From positions 1 through 18,340 of the forward strand of contig CAYNSB010000060.1 of the NCBI GenBank assembly GCA_964399625.1: a DNA stretch of 18,340 nucleotides, written 5' to 3'. Of this stretch, positions 6,674-14,832 are shown piece after piece. Origin of the DNA: CAYNSB01 sp964399625. Lineage in GTDB: Bacteria; Planctomycetota; Phycisphaerae; Phycisphaerales; UBA1924. Each line of letters opens with the position of its first letter. The first letter of the stretch is position 1. The translations under genes were made by a program, and so were the position numbers. The notes beneath the pieces are model-generated. The model worked only from the letters and a program-made list of their open reading frames with translations, ran no database searches and was not told where the DNA came from.

Positions 6674-7915
6674 ATGAGTGGGGCCAAGCCGTCGAATCCG
6701 TCCGATTCCTCGCTGCCGATGGGCAGCCCAAACCCGGCCGGGGTTGCGCTGTCGTCGGGCTCATCGATGAGCGGGGTTCCGGGTTCGGCGGGCAACATGG
6801 AGACGGGGTCGTTTCCTGTCGCGCCGCTGCACGATCCGGGCGCGACGTCGATCGGGGGGAGCGCGGCGGCGGGCGCGCCGGCGACGGGGCGGCCGCCCAG
6901 GGCGACCTTCGAGGCGGGCGAGCTTGCGGTGGTGTGCTCGCACTATGACATTGGTGTGATCGAATCGATCCGCGAGTATCGGCGCGGGTCTGGGCGCGCG
7001 CCCAAGGCGGTGATCAAGACGGAGCGCGGGCGGTTCCTGCTCAAGCGTCGCCCGCTGGGCTCGCACGGGACGGAGCGCGTCGCGTACACGCACGCGCTGC
7101 AGCAGCACCTGGCGAGCCGGCACTACCCGCTGCCCAAGCTGATCAAGACGCGGAGCAAGCGTCAGACGATGTTCGAGCGGGACGAGCACATCTACGAGTT
7201 GTTCGAGTTCATTCCGGGCGAGTCGTACGACGGCTCGTTGGACGCGACGGGCGACGCGGGGCGCGCGCTGGCGTTCTTCCATCGCATCCTGGGGAGCTTC
7301 ATCTACAAGAACTATCAGCCGTCGTGGGGGACGTTTCACGCGGCCAAGGGACTCGAGGCGCACCTGAAGCAGATCGAGGAGCGAGTGCCCGGTGCGGAGA
7401 CGAAAGCGATCCTGGACCGATTGCGGGCGATCTCCAACGAGGCGGCGGCGCGGGTGGAGAATCTCGGGTTCTCCTCGTGGCCGCAGCAGACGATCCACGG
7501 GGACTGGCACCCCGGGAACATGCTGTTCCGCAATGCGCGGGTGGTGGCGGTGATCGACTACGACACGGCGCGTCTGGCGCCGCGTGTGATCGACATCGCG
7601 AACGGGTGCTTGCAGTTCTCGATCACGATGCAGGGGCACGACCCGGAGCGGTGGCCCGCGGCGCTGGACGAGGGGCGGTTCAAGCGGTTCGTGCGCGGGT
7701 ACGACTCGGTGAAGGACCAGGTGGTGTCCACGGTGGAGCTTGAGGCGATTCCCTGGCTGATGATCGAGGCGTTGATCGTGGAGGCGGCGGTGCCGATCGC
7801 GGCGACGGGCTCGTTCGCGGGGATGTCGGGGCTCGGGTTCCTGAAGATGGTGGACGCGAAGGCGGCGTGGGTGGCGAAGAACTCGGTACGCCTGACGGCG
7901 CTGGTGGGGGAGTAG
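6674..7915 (+). CDS. APH/CotS-type phosphotransferase, substrate unknown
   Basis: 413 residues from ATG 6674. From about residue 78 this is an aminoglycoside phosphotransferase/homoserine kinase II-like fold: HYDIGVIESIREYRRGSGRAPKAVIKT then GRFLLKRRPLG gives the nucleotide-binding lobe with its lysine, HGDWHPGNMLF (residues 275-285) is the catalytic loop with Asp277, and AVIDYDTAR (about 292-300) is the metal-binding segment. Related proteins phosphorylate small alcohols, sugars or amino acids; the substrate here cannot be predicted. The first 75 residues are Gly/Ser/Pro/Ala-rich and look disordered, so the true start may be later (ATG 6719, 6768 or 6798) or earlier (GTG 6587). None of these has a clear Shine-Dalgarno sequence. 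It is preceded by a 134-base gap after yicC that shows no other feature. Confidence 0.82.
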   Translation: MSGAKPSNPSDSSLPMGSPNPAGVALSSGSSMSGVPGSAGNMETGSFPVAPLHDPGATSIGGSAAAGAPATGRPPRATFEAGELAVVCSHYDIGVIESIREYRRGSGRAPKAVIKTERGRFLLKRRPLGSHGTERVAYTHALQQHLASRHYPLPKLIKTRSKRQTMFERDEHIYELFEFIPGESYDGSLDATGDAGRALAFFHRILGSFIYKNYQPSWGTFHAAKGLEAHLKQIEERVPGAETKAILDRLRAISNEAAARVENLGFSSWPQQTIHGDWHPGNMLFRNARVVAVIDYDTARLAPRVIDIANGCLQFSITMQGHDPERWPAALDEGRFKRFVRGYDSVKDQVVSTVELEAIPWLMIEALIVEAAVPIAATGSFAGMSGLGFLKMVDAKAAWVAKNSVRLTALVGE

Positions 7916-7960
7916 GGCGGGGGCACACGGGCGGGGCTGAGTGGTGGTCCGGCGCTCGCC

Positions 7961-7966
7961 TAGCAT
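7961..7966 (+). promoter_or_regulatory. Probable -10 element (TAGCAT), leaderless spacing
   Basis: TAGCAT ends 5 bases before the ATG of the PDZ protein gene. The expected transcription start coincides with the start codon, and there is no Shine-Dalgarno sequence. Confidence 0.45.
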
Positions 7967-7971
7967 TTGGC

Positions 7972-9066
7972 ATGTGCGGATGCGACCTGCGACGGGGGGT
8001 GGCTCGCTGGGTTCTGGCGGGTGTTGTCGTGTTGGCAGGGGCGGTGTCCTTGGCGCGTGCGCAGGGCGTTGAGGCCGAGGGCGTGCGCGAGCTGAAAAAG
8101 CTTGTCGTCGAGCTGGGGTCTGACGAGTTCGAGGCGCGCGAGAGTGCGACGCGAGCGCTTGGGCGCGAGGGTGCGCCGTGGCGGTTGCGCGATCTTGAGG
8201 AGTTGCTGCGCGGGAGCGATCTTGGGGTGGAGGCGCGGCGTCGGTTGATGGTGGCCGCGGAGGAGCGCTTTGCGCGCGAGCCACGCGCGGCGCTGGGCGT
8301 GACGTCGTCGCCGATGGAGACGCACGGGATCGTGCTGCAGAGCGTGCGTGCGGACTTTCCCGCGGCGGGTGTGCTGCAGGCGGGTGATCGCGTGGAGGCG
8401 CTGGACGGGGTGAAGATGGACGGGTTCGAGTCGCTGCGGGCGGTGGTCGTGGCGCACGATCCGGGCGATGAGATCGAAGTGCAGTTGTCACGCGCGGGGC
8501 AGTTGGTGAAGACTCGGGTGCGGTTGGGCGAGTACGGGGGGGAGGGGTTCGCGCCGCTGGAGCAGCTGCTGGGCCCGGCGTGGTCGTACCGCAGCCGTGA
8601 GTATCGGAGAAAGGAATCCACCGGCGAGGCGGTGCGCGTGTCGTTCGCGCCCGAGAGTTGGCGCGGTGTTGTGGACGAGGGCCTTGGTCAGCTCCCGCGG
8701 ATTGATGAGGGCGAACCGATCCCCGTGGTGGTGGGGGGCGAGGCGCGTCGTGCGGGGGATGTGCGCGGGGCGGCGCGGGGCGATGCGGAGGAGTTGGTCA
8801 TCGGGGATCGCGTGCTTCGGAGGCCGGTTCAGATGCCGGCCGAAGTCCGGCAGTTGCAGTTGCAGGGGATGCAGCAGCTGATCGATCAGACGCGTGCGGA
8901 GATTCGTCGGTTGACGCAGCTGCGGAACCAGGCAGGGCTTGGGGCGGCGGAGCGTGACATGCTGGATCGGCGGCTTGCGGCCGCGAACCAGATGCTGACG
9001 TTGCAACTCGAGAACCAGCGACAGATCGAGCGGCTGCCGGGGATGCGGCTCGTGCCTGGGCGTTGA
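7972..9066 (+). CDS. Secreted PDZ-domain protein
   Basis: 364 residues. A Sec signal peptide is visible: charged start CDLRRGVARW, hydrophobic core VLAGVVVLAGAVSL, and a likely signal peptidase I site ARA|Q after residue 30. Residues about 35-103 are charged and helical, with a repeat-like segment LGSDEFEARESATRAL. Residues about 106-187 form a PDZ-like domain: LGVTSSPMETHGIVLQSV, then FPAAGVLQAGDRVEALDGV and GDEIEVQLSRAGQ. The C-terminal part, about 285-350, is a Gln/Leu/Arg-rich coiled coil. No protease domain is present, so it is not a DegP or CtpA type enzyme; it more likely scaffolds or senses peptides outside the cytoplasm. Start is ATG 7972, directly after the -10-like hexamer. It converges on the acyltransferase gene with 19 bases between stops. 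Confidence 0.82.
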   Translation: MCGCDLRRGVARWVLAGVVVLAGAVSLARAQGVEAEGVRELKKLVVELGSDEFEARESATRALGREGAPWRLRDLEELLRGSDLGVEARRRLMVAAEERFAREPRAALGVTSSPMETHGIVLQSVRADFPAAGVLQAGDRVEALDGVKMDGFESLRAVVVAHDPGDEIEVQLSRAGQLVKTRVRLGEYGGEGFAPLEQLLGPAWSYRSREYRRKESTGEAVRVSFAPESWRGVVDEGLGQLPRIDEGEPIPVVVGGEARRAGDVRGAARGDAEELVIGDRVLRRPVQMPAEVRQLQLQGMQQLIDQTRAEIRRLTQLRNQAGLGAAERDMLDRRLAAANQMLTLQLENQRQIERLPGMRLVPGR

Positions 9067-9085
9067 GCCCATCGGGGGCGATCGA

Positions 9086-9799
9086 TCAGGTGCTTGTTGA
9101 CCAGCCCGTTGAGCGGGCGTAGCGGCTGTGCAGGTCTTGGGCGATCTGGGCGGGCGTGAGTGGTGATTCGCGATAGTCGATGGGGGGCAAGAACTCGAGC
9201 GTGGCACTGCTTGAGCGGAGCAGGCTCGCCCAGGCGGAGGGTGCGTCGGGCGTGCCGCGGATGATGACGGGCTGGACGAGCGCGCCCGAGCGCTTGATGA
9301 TCAGGCCGATGCCCGGCTGGAAGGGGCGAAGGGTGTGGTGGGGACGCTCGATCGCGCCCTCGGGGAAGATGGCGAGGATTCCCGAGTGCTTGAGGTGGGC
9401 GATGGCGTCTCGCAGGCCGTCGGGGCGGGGCGCGCGTCGATCGACGAAGATGACTCTGAGCCAGAGCCAGATCGGCTCGAGGGCGGGGTGGCGCATGTCC
9501 TGGGCCATGACGAAGCGGAGCAGACCGGGGCACGCGGCCTGGAGGATGATTGGGTCCACGCCGGCGGTGTGGTTGGCGATGAGGATCAGCGGGCCAGCGT
9601 CGCGCGGTGGGATGAGTTGTGGGTTGAGGACCCGGAGGCGGTGGAAGAGGCGTGCGTAGAGGCGGGTGGAGTACCAGGCGAGGCCGCCCTCGACGTTTCG
9701 CATGGGGTTGTCGAGGAGCTTTCGCGCGAGGAGGCCGAGCAGAGAGAGGGCGATGAGGACCAGCGCGGAGCCGAGGATGATGGAGAGTGCGCTGGGCAT
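9086..9799 (-). CDS. 1-acyl-sn-glycerol-3-phosphate acyltransferase (PlsC) family
   Basis: 237 residues. It has an N-terminal membrane anchor (about residues 5-25, LSIILGSALVLIALSLLGLL) and the LPLAT/PlsC domain, which transfers acyl groups to lysophosphatidic acid or related acceptors at the inner membrane. Block I is NHTAGVDP with the H-X4-D pair His77 and Asp82; block III is IFPEGAIE with Glu147; VQPVIIRG fits block IV. The C-terminus is short and Ser-rich. Start ATG at 9799 is supported by the position of the membrane segment. A TAACAT hexamer lies 15 bases upstream and no Shine-Dalgarno sequence is seen. Several paralogues of this family are usual in planctomycetes, so the acceptor cannot be fixed. 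Confidence 0.9.
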   Translation of the reverse strand: MPSALSIILGSALVLIALSLLGLLARKLLDNPMRNVEGGLAWYSTRLYARLFHRLRVLNPQLIPPRDAGPLILIANHTAGVDPIILQAACPGLLRFVMAQDMRHPALEPIWLWLRVIFVDRRAPRPDGLRDAIAHLKHSGILAIFPEGAIERPHHTLRPFQPGIGLIIKRSGALVQPVIIRGTPDAPSAWASLLRSSSATLEFLPPIDYRESPLTPAQIAQDLHSRYARSTGWSTST

Positions 9800-9814
9800 G
9801 GGGTTGAGGGGCGG

Positions 9815-9820
9815 ATGTTA
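9815..9820 (-). promoter_or_regulatory. Possible -10 element (TAACAT) of the acyltransferase gene
   Basis: On the minus strand TAACAT ends 15 bases before the ATG at 9799, giving a leader of only about 8 bases. The plsC-rarA gap (9800-9936) holds this and the opposing rarA element. Confidence 0.35.
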
Positions 9821-9924
9821 GAGAGTCATGCGGGGAGGGAGGTGACCGAGGGGATTCGTCCCTTGAGGATCACACATTCAGGGCTTTGCACGGTTTGCGT
9901 GTGTCTTCGGGAGAGCGGGCCCCC

Positions 9925-9930
9925 TAACGT
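9925..9930 (+). promoter_or_regulatory. Probable -10 element (TAACGT) of rarA, leaderless spacing
   Basis: TAACGT ends 6 bases before the rarA ATG, so transcription should begin at or next to the start codon. No Shine-Dalgarno sequence is present. Confidence 0.45.
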
Positions 9931-9936
9931 TTTCCG

Positions 9937-11343
9937 ATGTCTGACCTTTGGGCACCTTCGCGGGCCGAGGCGCACGATCGCGTGCGGCCGTTGGCGGTTC
10001 GGATGCGTCCGCGTTCGTTGGACGAGTTCGCGGGCCAGGAGCACATCCTGGGTGAGGGGAAGCTGCTTCGGAGGATGCTCAAGGCGGATGCGATCACGTC
10101 GTTGATCTTCCACGGGCCGCCCGGGACGGGGAAGACGACGCTGGCGGAGTTGATCGCGCGGCACACGCGGCGTGCGTTCGAGCGGGAGAACGCGGCGAGC
10201 GTGGGCGTGAAGCGGATCCGCGAGATCATCGACGAGGCGGCACGCCGGCTGGAGGCGACGCGGACGCGGACGATCCTGTTCCTGGACGAGATCCATCGGT
10301 TCACCAAGGCGCAGCAGGACGTGCTGCTGTCGGACGTGGAGCGGGGGTTGATCACGCTGATCGGCGCGACGACGGAGAACCCGCTGTTCGCGTGCAACTC
10401 GGCGCTCGTCTCGCGGAGCACGCTGTTCCGGCTCGAGCCGCTGGGCAAGGCGGACGTGGTGCGGGTGCTGCGCTGGGCGATCGCGGATGAGGAGCGGGGG
10501 TACGGCAAGCTGCGGGTGCGTGCCAGCGACGAGGCGCTGGACGTGTGGGCGGTGAAGTGCGATGGCGATGCGCGGCGGGCGCTGACGGCGCTTGAGGTGG
10601 CGGTGCTGAGCCAGGGGGGGATGCAGGGTCGGAGGGACGGAGAGGCCGAGGGCGGCGGGGAGATCGTGATCGATCGGGCGGTGGCGGAGGACTCGATCCA
10701 GCAGAAGGCGGCGGTGTACGACGGGTCGGGCGATGAGCACTACGACGTGGTGTCGGCGATGATCAAGTCCGTTCGGGGGTCGGACCCCGACGCGGCGGTG
10801 TACTGGATCGCGCGGATGCTCGATGCGGGTGAGGACCCGCGGTTCGTCGCGCGGAGGCTGGCGATCCTGGCGAGTGAGGACATCGGGAACGCGGACCCGC
10901 GGGCGATCATGGTGGCATCGGCGGCGTGGGACCTTGTGGAGCGGGTGGGGATGCCCGAGTGCCGGATCACACTGAGCCAATGCGCGTGCTACTTGGCGCT
11001 CGCTCCCAAGAGCAACGCGAGCTACGTGGCGATCGAGGAGGCGATGCAGGATGTGCGCGAGGGGCGAACGGTTCCCGTGCCGATGCACATCAAGGACGGG
11101 AACGTGCGGAAAGCGCAGGAACTGTCTGCGGGGAGCGGTGCGGCGGGGGCGGAGGCGTACGAGTACTCGCACGGGGTGCGGGACGAGGCCCGACGGAGCA
11201 GCATCGGTGGGGTTTCTGGACAGGACTATCTGGGGGTTGATCGGGCGTACTACCGACCCCTGGAGTCCGGGGCCGAGAAGGTGCTGGGCGAGCGGCTCGA
11301 GGAAGTGAAACGGATTCGGAAGAGGATTCGCGGCGGGAGTTGA
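9937..11343 (+). CDS. rarA: Replication-associated recombination protein A (RarA/MgsA) AAA+ ATPase
   Basis: 468 residues, in the usual range. RarA is a clamp-loader-like AAA+ ATPase that acts at stalled replication forks. Visible in order: PLAVRMRPRSLDEFAGQEHI at the N-terminus, Walker A GPPGTGKTT (from residue 60), Walker B ILFLDEIHRF (113-122), sensor 1 LIGATTENP (141-149) and the arginine-finger region SALVSRSTLFRL. The C-terminal oligomerisation domain begins near KAAVYDGSGDEHYDVVSAMI and includes VASAAWDLVERVGMPECR and ALAPKSNASYVAI. A Gly/Arg-rich insertion (QGGMQGRRDGEAEGGGE) interrupts the lid region. ATG 9937 fits the family start. The C-terminal HIKDGNVRKAQEL segment carries the usual short basic motifs. 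Downstream, the cyclo-ligase gene follows after 36 bases. Confidence 0.95.
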   Translation: MSDLWAPSRAEAHDRVRPLAVRMRPRSLDEFAGQEHILGEGKLLRRMLKADAITSLIFHGPPGTGKTTLAELIARHTRRAFERENAASVGVKRIREIIDEAARRLEATRTRTILFLDEIHRFTKAQQDVLLSDVERGLITLIGATTENPLFACNSALVSRSTLFRLEPLGKADVVRVLRWAIADEERGYGKLRVRASDEALDVWAVKCDGDARRALTALEVAVLSQGGMQGRRDGEAEGGGEIVIDRAVAEDSIQQKAAVYDGSGDEHYDVVSAMIKSVRGSDPDAAVYWIARMLDAGEDPRFVARRLAILASEDIGNADPRAIMVASAAWDLVERVGMPECRITLSQCACYLALAPKSNASYVAIEEAMQDVREGRTVPVPMHIKDGNVRKAQELSAGSGAAGAEAYEYSHGVRDEARRSSIGGVSGQDYLGVDRAYYRPLESGAEKVLGERLEEVKRIRKRIRGGS

Positions 11344-11345
11344 GG

Positions 11346-11351
11346 TATGCT
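11346..11351 (+). promoter_or_regulatory. Possible -10 element (TATGCT) of the cyclo-ligase gene
   Basis: TATGCT starts 2 bases after the rarA stop and 28 bases before the GTG start proposed for the next gene. The ATG inside it (11347) is in frame with that gene, but is more likely promoter than start codon. Confidence 0.3.
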
Positions 11352-11379
11352 GGCCTTCCCCCTTGACGCACCCGTTCCC

Positions 11380-11976
11380 GTGAGTGACACCCTCGAACAA
11401 GCCAAGATGGACTGCCGCAAGCGAGCGCGATCGGCGCTGGCGCGGCTGAGCGCGCACGACCAGGTCGAGGCGTCGGAGCGCATTTGCCGCGCGATCGCGG
11501 CGTGCAAGTGCTGGGGCGTGTGCTCGACGGTGCTGGCGTTCCAGTCGGTGCCCGGTGAGCCGGACCTGACGGAGCTGATCGTGTCCGGTCTGGCGGACGG
11601 GAAGCGCGTGGCGCTGCCCCGGATCGACTGGGCGGCGGTGTCGATGGATCCGGCGCCGATCCGGGACCTGGACCGCGACCTGATCGCGACCAAGCACGGC
11701 TTGCGCGAGCCCAAGAAGACGTGCGGGACGATCGAGGTCGGCGCGATCGACATCGTGCTGGTGCCGGGGATGGCGTTCGATCGGTCGGGGCGGCGGGTGG
11801 GTCGCGGGGGCGGGTTTTACGATCGGTTTCTGGCGCGTCCTGATCGTCGGGCGAAGCTTGTGGGCGTGGCGTTCGAGGCGCAGGTGATGGATCGCGTGCC
11901 GACGGGAGCGCGCGATATTGCTGTGGATTTCCTGGCAACAGAGACGGGTGTGCGCGCGGTGCTCAAGGGCGCGTAG
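11380..11976 (+). CDS. ygfA: 5-formyltetrahydrofolate cyclo-ligase
   Basis: 198 residues, standard size. The enzyme uses ATP to convert 5-formyl-THF to 5,10-methenyl-THF in cytosolic one-carbon metabolism. Family features are the basic N-terminal helix (MDCRKRARSAL), VLAFQSVPGEPDL, the ligand-binding IDIVLVPGMAFDRSGRRVG and the signature GRGGGFYDRFL (from residue 141), followed by VGVAFEAQVMDRVPTGARDI. GTG 11380 is chosen because it starts the protein a short way before the first conserved helix; ATG 11347 overlaps a -10-like hexamer and ATG 11407 is also possible. No Shine-Dalgarno sequence stands out. It lies just after rarA on the same strand. In proteobacteria ygfA tends to accompany zapA and 6S RNA; no such RNA is recognisable here. 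Confidence 0.92.
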   Translation: MSDTLEQAKMDCRKRARSALARLSAHDQVEASERICRAIAACKCWGVCSTVLAFQSVPGEPDLTELIVSGLADGKRVALPRIDWAAVSMDPAPIRDLDRDLIATKHGLREPKKTCGTIEVGAIDIVLVPGMAFDRSGRRVGRGGGFYDRFLARPDRRAKLVGVAFEAQVMDRVPTGARDIAVDFLATETGVRAVLKGA

Positions 11977-11989
11977 GGGCGCGGGTCGA

Positions 11990-11995
11990 TACAGT
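11990..11995 (+). promoter_or_regulatory. Possible -10 element (TACAGT) of the L,D-transpeptidase gene
   Basis: TACAGT lies just after the cyclo-ligase stop and 83 bases before the next ATG. The leader it would make is GC-rich, with GGGGCC and GGCCCC able to pair, and ends with AAGGA before the start codon. Confidence 0.3.
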
Positions 11996-12078
11996 GTGCA
12001 CAAGGGCCCTGATGGAACGGGGCCGACGCACGCGCGGCGGGGCAGGCCCCTCGCCGGTGCCTGGAAGGATTCACGCCC

Positions 12079-13302
12079 ATGTCGCTGCCCTCGCAATACG
12101 CCCGCACGTCCAACGCGGGCGGGCCCGCTCGTATTCGTCCGAATCGCAATCTGACGCCGGTGCTGCTGATCGTGGCGGGGCTGGTGGCGGCGGTGGGGAT
12201 TGTGTGGCTGCTGTCGAAGTCCGGGGGCGCTGGCGGCTCGCCGACGACGCCGGCGGTTTCGGCTTCGAACGGCGGGGCGGCGCTGATCGAGAAGCCGAAG
12301 ATTCCCGAGCCGGTGCAGGTTCACCAGGGGCTGGCGAGCGCGGCGCCGGAGTCGAAGCTGGCGCAGCCTGCACCTTCGGAGATGGGCGGCTTGCGCACGG
12401 GCATGGTGCCCGCGGCGCAGGCGAGCGTGGGGCCGGGGAGCGGGGTTGCTCCGCCCAAGGCGGGCGTGGGAGGGTTGGGCGAGGCGGGCGCGAACGCTCC
12501 GGCGAACGCGGGGGCGCTGGCGAGCGATCTGCAGGACTTGATCAACGCGGGGCGCGCGAAGATCGCCTCGGGCGATGCGGTCGCGGCTCGCGTGCTGTTG
12601 TCGCGGGCGCTGCTGGACTCTCGCACGCCCGAGAGCGAGCGGTCCACGCTGCGGGACGATCTGACGGTGATCAACCAGGACCTGGTGTTCTCGCCGCGGG
12701 TCGATCCGCAGGATCCGTTCGCGTATGCGTACACGATCCAGAGCGGGGATCGTCTGATCAAGATCAACCAGAAGGAGAAGCTGGCGCCGGATTGGCGGCT
12801 GATCCAGCGGGTGAACAAGATGGGCGATGCGGGGGCGCTGCGTCTGGGCGGGAAGCTGAAGCTGGTGCGCGGGCCGTTCCACGCGGTGGTGACGAAGTCC
12901 GCGTATCGATTGGACATCTTCATGGGCGCGGCGGACAAGCCGAGCGATTGGGTGTACGTGCGGTCGTTCCAGGTCGGGCTGGGGGAGAACAACGCGACGC
13001 CGATCGGGAACTTCCGCGTGAGGCCGGGCTCGAAGCTCGTGAATCCGCCGTGGGTGAATCCGCGGACGGGCGAGAAGTTCGCGGCGGACGATCCGAAGAA
13101 CCCGATCGGTGAGCACTGGATCGGGCTGGAGGGCGTCGGCGAGACGGCGACGGTGTCGGGCTACGGCATCCACGGGACGATCGACCCGGAGTCCATCGGC
13201 AAGCAGAAGTCCATGGGTTGCGTGCGGCTGCGTGCGGAGGACATCGCGCAGGTGTACGAACTGCTGGGCGAGGGCGTGAGCACGGTGAAGATTCAGCCGT
13301 AA
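12079..13302 (+). CDS. LysM and YkuD-domain L,D-transpeptidase, membrane anchored
   Basis: 407 residues. L,D-transpeptidases cross-link peptidoglycan (3-3 links) or attach proteins to it, outside the inner membrane. The N-terminus has a single hydrophobic anchor (about 26-46, TPVLLIVAGLVAAVGIVWLL) after a basic stretch. A Pro/Ala/Gly-rich linker (50-145) follows, then a helical repeat-like segment (147-203). A LysM-like domain at about 216-265 (YTIQSGDRLIKINQKEKLAP to KLKLVRG) should bind glycan. The YkuD domain (about 267-407) holds HGTIDP with His365 and SMGCVRLR with the catalytic Cys381, the H-X15-C arrangement; the usual SHGC is SMGC here, a common variant. The start is supported by AAGGA at 12065-12069, 9 bases before ATG. 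It is convergent with the acetyltransferase gene, 22 bases apart. Confidence 0.93.
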   Translation: MSLPSQYARTSNAGGPARIRPNRNLTPVLLIVAGLVAAVGIVWLLSKSGGAGGSPTTPAVSASNGGAALIEKPKIPEPVQVHQGLASAAPESKLAQPAPSEMGGLRTGMVPAAQASVGPGSGVAPPKAGVGGLGEAGANAPANAGALASDLQDLINAGRAKIASGDAVAARVLLSRALLDSRTPESERSTLRDDLTVINQDLVFSPRVDPQDPFAYAYTIQSGDRLIKINQKEKLAPDWRLIQRVNKMGDAGALRLGGKLKLVRGPFHAVVTKSAYRLDIFMGAADKPSDWVYVRSFQVGLGENNATPIGNFRVRPGSKLVNPPWVNPRTGEKFAADDPKNPIGEHWIGLEGVGETATVSGYGIHGTIDPESIGKQKSMGCVRLRAEDIAQVYELLGEGVSTVKIQP

Positions 13303-13324
13303 CGCGCGAACCTGGCGGGCGGGT

Positions 13325-13852
13325 TCATTGAGACGGCGATGCGGCTACGTAGATGAGCTTGTCATCGCCGGGGGCGTAAAAGTCGGGCAGGCGAGCTGCA
13401 AGCGTGCAGGCGCAGCGTTCGTAGAAGCGGCGCGTGGGCTCGTACTTCGGCTGGGATGAGGTCTCGATGTAGACGTTGCGGGCGTGGTGGATGGTGCCCG
13501 CGGCGTCGGGCAGGCCGGCGCGCATGAGGCGGAGGGATTCGTCGAAGACGGCGCGGCCGAGGCCCTTGCCCTGGTGCGCGGCGTGGGTGGCGATCCAGTA
13601 GAGGTCGAAGGAGCCGCGCGTGCAGGGGATCGGCCCGAAGCAGGCGTAGGCGATGGGGTGGGCTGGGCCGGGAGCATAGGCGAAGACGAAGTGGTACTCG
13701 CTGGCGAGGCCGCGCGCGAGGCGCTCCTGCACGAGCTCGACGGCGACGTCGATCTCGAAATCGTGGAAAAAGGCGGTCGAGGCGACGATCTCGCGAACGG
13801 CTTGGACGTCGGATTCACGGGGCTCGGTGCGGAAGGAGATGGGGATTCTCAC
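13325..13852 (-). CDS. GNAT family N-acetyltransferase
   Basis: 175 residues. GNAT enzymes transfer acetyl from acetyl-CoA to an amine. The acetyl-CoA-binding motif A is HQGKGLGRAVFDESLRL, preceded by the strand FDLYWIATHAA. Further along come VYIETSSQPKYEPTRRFYERC and LPDFYAPGDDKLIYV. Last in the minus-strand kamA block. The preferred start is GTG 13852, which overlaps the upstream gene's stop as GTGA and implies translational coupling; GTG 13858 (two residues longer) is the alternative. By analogy with AblB, which acetylates beta-lysine made by a lysine 2,3-aminomutase, it may modify the product of this cluster. It is not visibly an AblB orthologue, so the acceptor is inferred. Confidence 0.87.
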   Translation of the reverse strand: MRIPISFRTEPRESDVQAVREIVASTAFFHDFEIDVAVELVQERLARGLASEYHFVFAYAPGPAHPIAYACFGPIPCTRGSFDLYWIATHAAHQGKGLGRAVFDESLRLMRAGLPDAAGTIHHARNVYIETSSQPKYEPTRRFYERCACTLAARLPDFYAPGDDKLIYVAASPSQ

Positions 13853-14826
13853 GTCCACAGGTACTCTATGAGTTCCTCGAAGTCATACCCCTCCCGGAGC
13901 GCGGCGGCTACGAAGCCTGCGTCGGGGGCAAGACATGGGTTCGTGTTCACTTCGAGGACGAAGGGGCGGCCTTGCTCATCGACGCGGAAGTCCACGCGGG
14001 CCCAGCCGCGGAGGCCGAAGAGTCCCCATGTTTCGCCCGCGATCTCTCCGATGCGTTTGAGAAGCGCGTGATCCTCGGTGCCGAAGTCGAATCGGCGGAT
14101 GGTGCTGTGGTATTCGGGCGCGGATGCATCCCACTTGGCGCGATAGCCGACGACGCGGGGCCGGTTCGGCGCGTAGTTCTGGAACACCATCTCGGCGATC
14201 GGCAGGCGACCGCCATTGAGGATCGAGACGTTGAACTCGCGGCCCTCGATGTAGCGTTCGATGAAGGCCTCGCCGCCGAGAGAGGGAAGGCGGCGCGTGA
14301 CTTCGTCGAGCAGGTGCTGGCGGGACTCTGGTGTGTCGTCGATCTCGATGACGTTGTCCTCATCGAGGCCGAGGGAGGCGTGCTCCCAGACGCTCTTGAT
14401 AATCCAGCGGCCGGGCGGAGGAGGGTCGATTGATCTGCGATCCACGTGGACTGGTCCGCGCCAGTCGGGGGTCGGGATCAAGGCGAGCGACATGCGCTCT
14501 TTCGCGGTGAGTTTGTTGCCTGTGGCGTGTATGGCCGCCGAGCGATTTCCTGCAAAGGGGATGCGCCAGGCCTCGAGGGCCGCGGGCACGAGATGGCAGA
14601 GGGCTCCCGTGCCCGCGAGGGACTCGACGAAGTTGAAGCAATAGTCGGGCGTGAAACGATCGATCGCGGTCTTGAGGGCGTTCAGGTCGAGCGTGCAGGG
14701 GATGCGGACGGTTTCGTGCTCCCAGCGGCGGATGACTTGTTCGATGGGCTCGATCTGCGCGAAGACATCGGCCTCGTCGATTCGGGACTCGGGTCCCAGG
14801 TCGTCATGGAGGAAGGCGACGCGCAT
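13849..14826 (-). CDS. ATP-grasp ligase, D-Ala-D-Ala-ligase-like (second of the pair)
   Basis: 325 residues. ATP-grasp enzymes join a carboxylate, through an acyl phosphate, to an amine. The N-terminal domain carries CFNFVESLAGTGALCHLVPA and IPFAGNRSAAIHATGNKLTAKE. The ATP-binding region has IIKSVWEHASLGLD with the nucleotide lysine and FIERYIEGREFNVSIL. The metal-binding end is ARVDFRVDEQGRPFVLEVN followed by TNPCLAPDAGF. It lacks the KPxxEGSS loop of true D-Ala-D-Ala ligases, so it is unlikely to be the cell-wall Ddl. Start ATG 14826 gives the expected MRVAFLHDD; TACCCT lies 6 bases upstream and no Shine-Dalgarno sequence is present. It is a distant relative of the other ligase in the cluster, not a recent duplicate. 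Confidence 0.88.
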   Translation of the reverse strand: MRVAFLHDDLGPESRIDEADVFAQIEPIEQVIRRWEHETVRIPCTLDLNALKTAIDRFTPDYCFNFVESLAGTGALCHLVPAALEAWRIPFAGNRSAAIHATGNKLTAKERMSLALIPTPDWRGPVHVDRRSIDPPPPGRWIIKSVWEHASLGLDEDNVIEIDDTPESRQHLLDEVTRRLPSLGGEAFIERYIEGREFNVSILNGGRLPIAEMVFQNYAPNRPRVVGYRAKWDASAPEYHSTIRRFDFGTEDHALLKRIGEIAGETWGLFGLRGWARVDFRVDEQGRPFVLEVNTNPCLAPDAGFVAAALREGYDFEELIEYLWT

Positions 14827-14832
14827 GGCGTG

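Noticed and set aside
9826..13173. A 1115-residue open frame on the minus strand
   Set aside because: It is Arg/His/Pro-rich and is the antisense shadow of rarA, the cyclo-ligase and the L,D-transpeptidase, all strongly supported.
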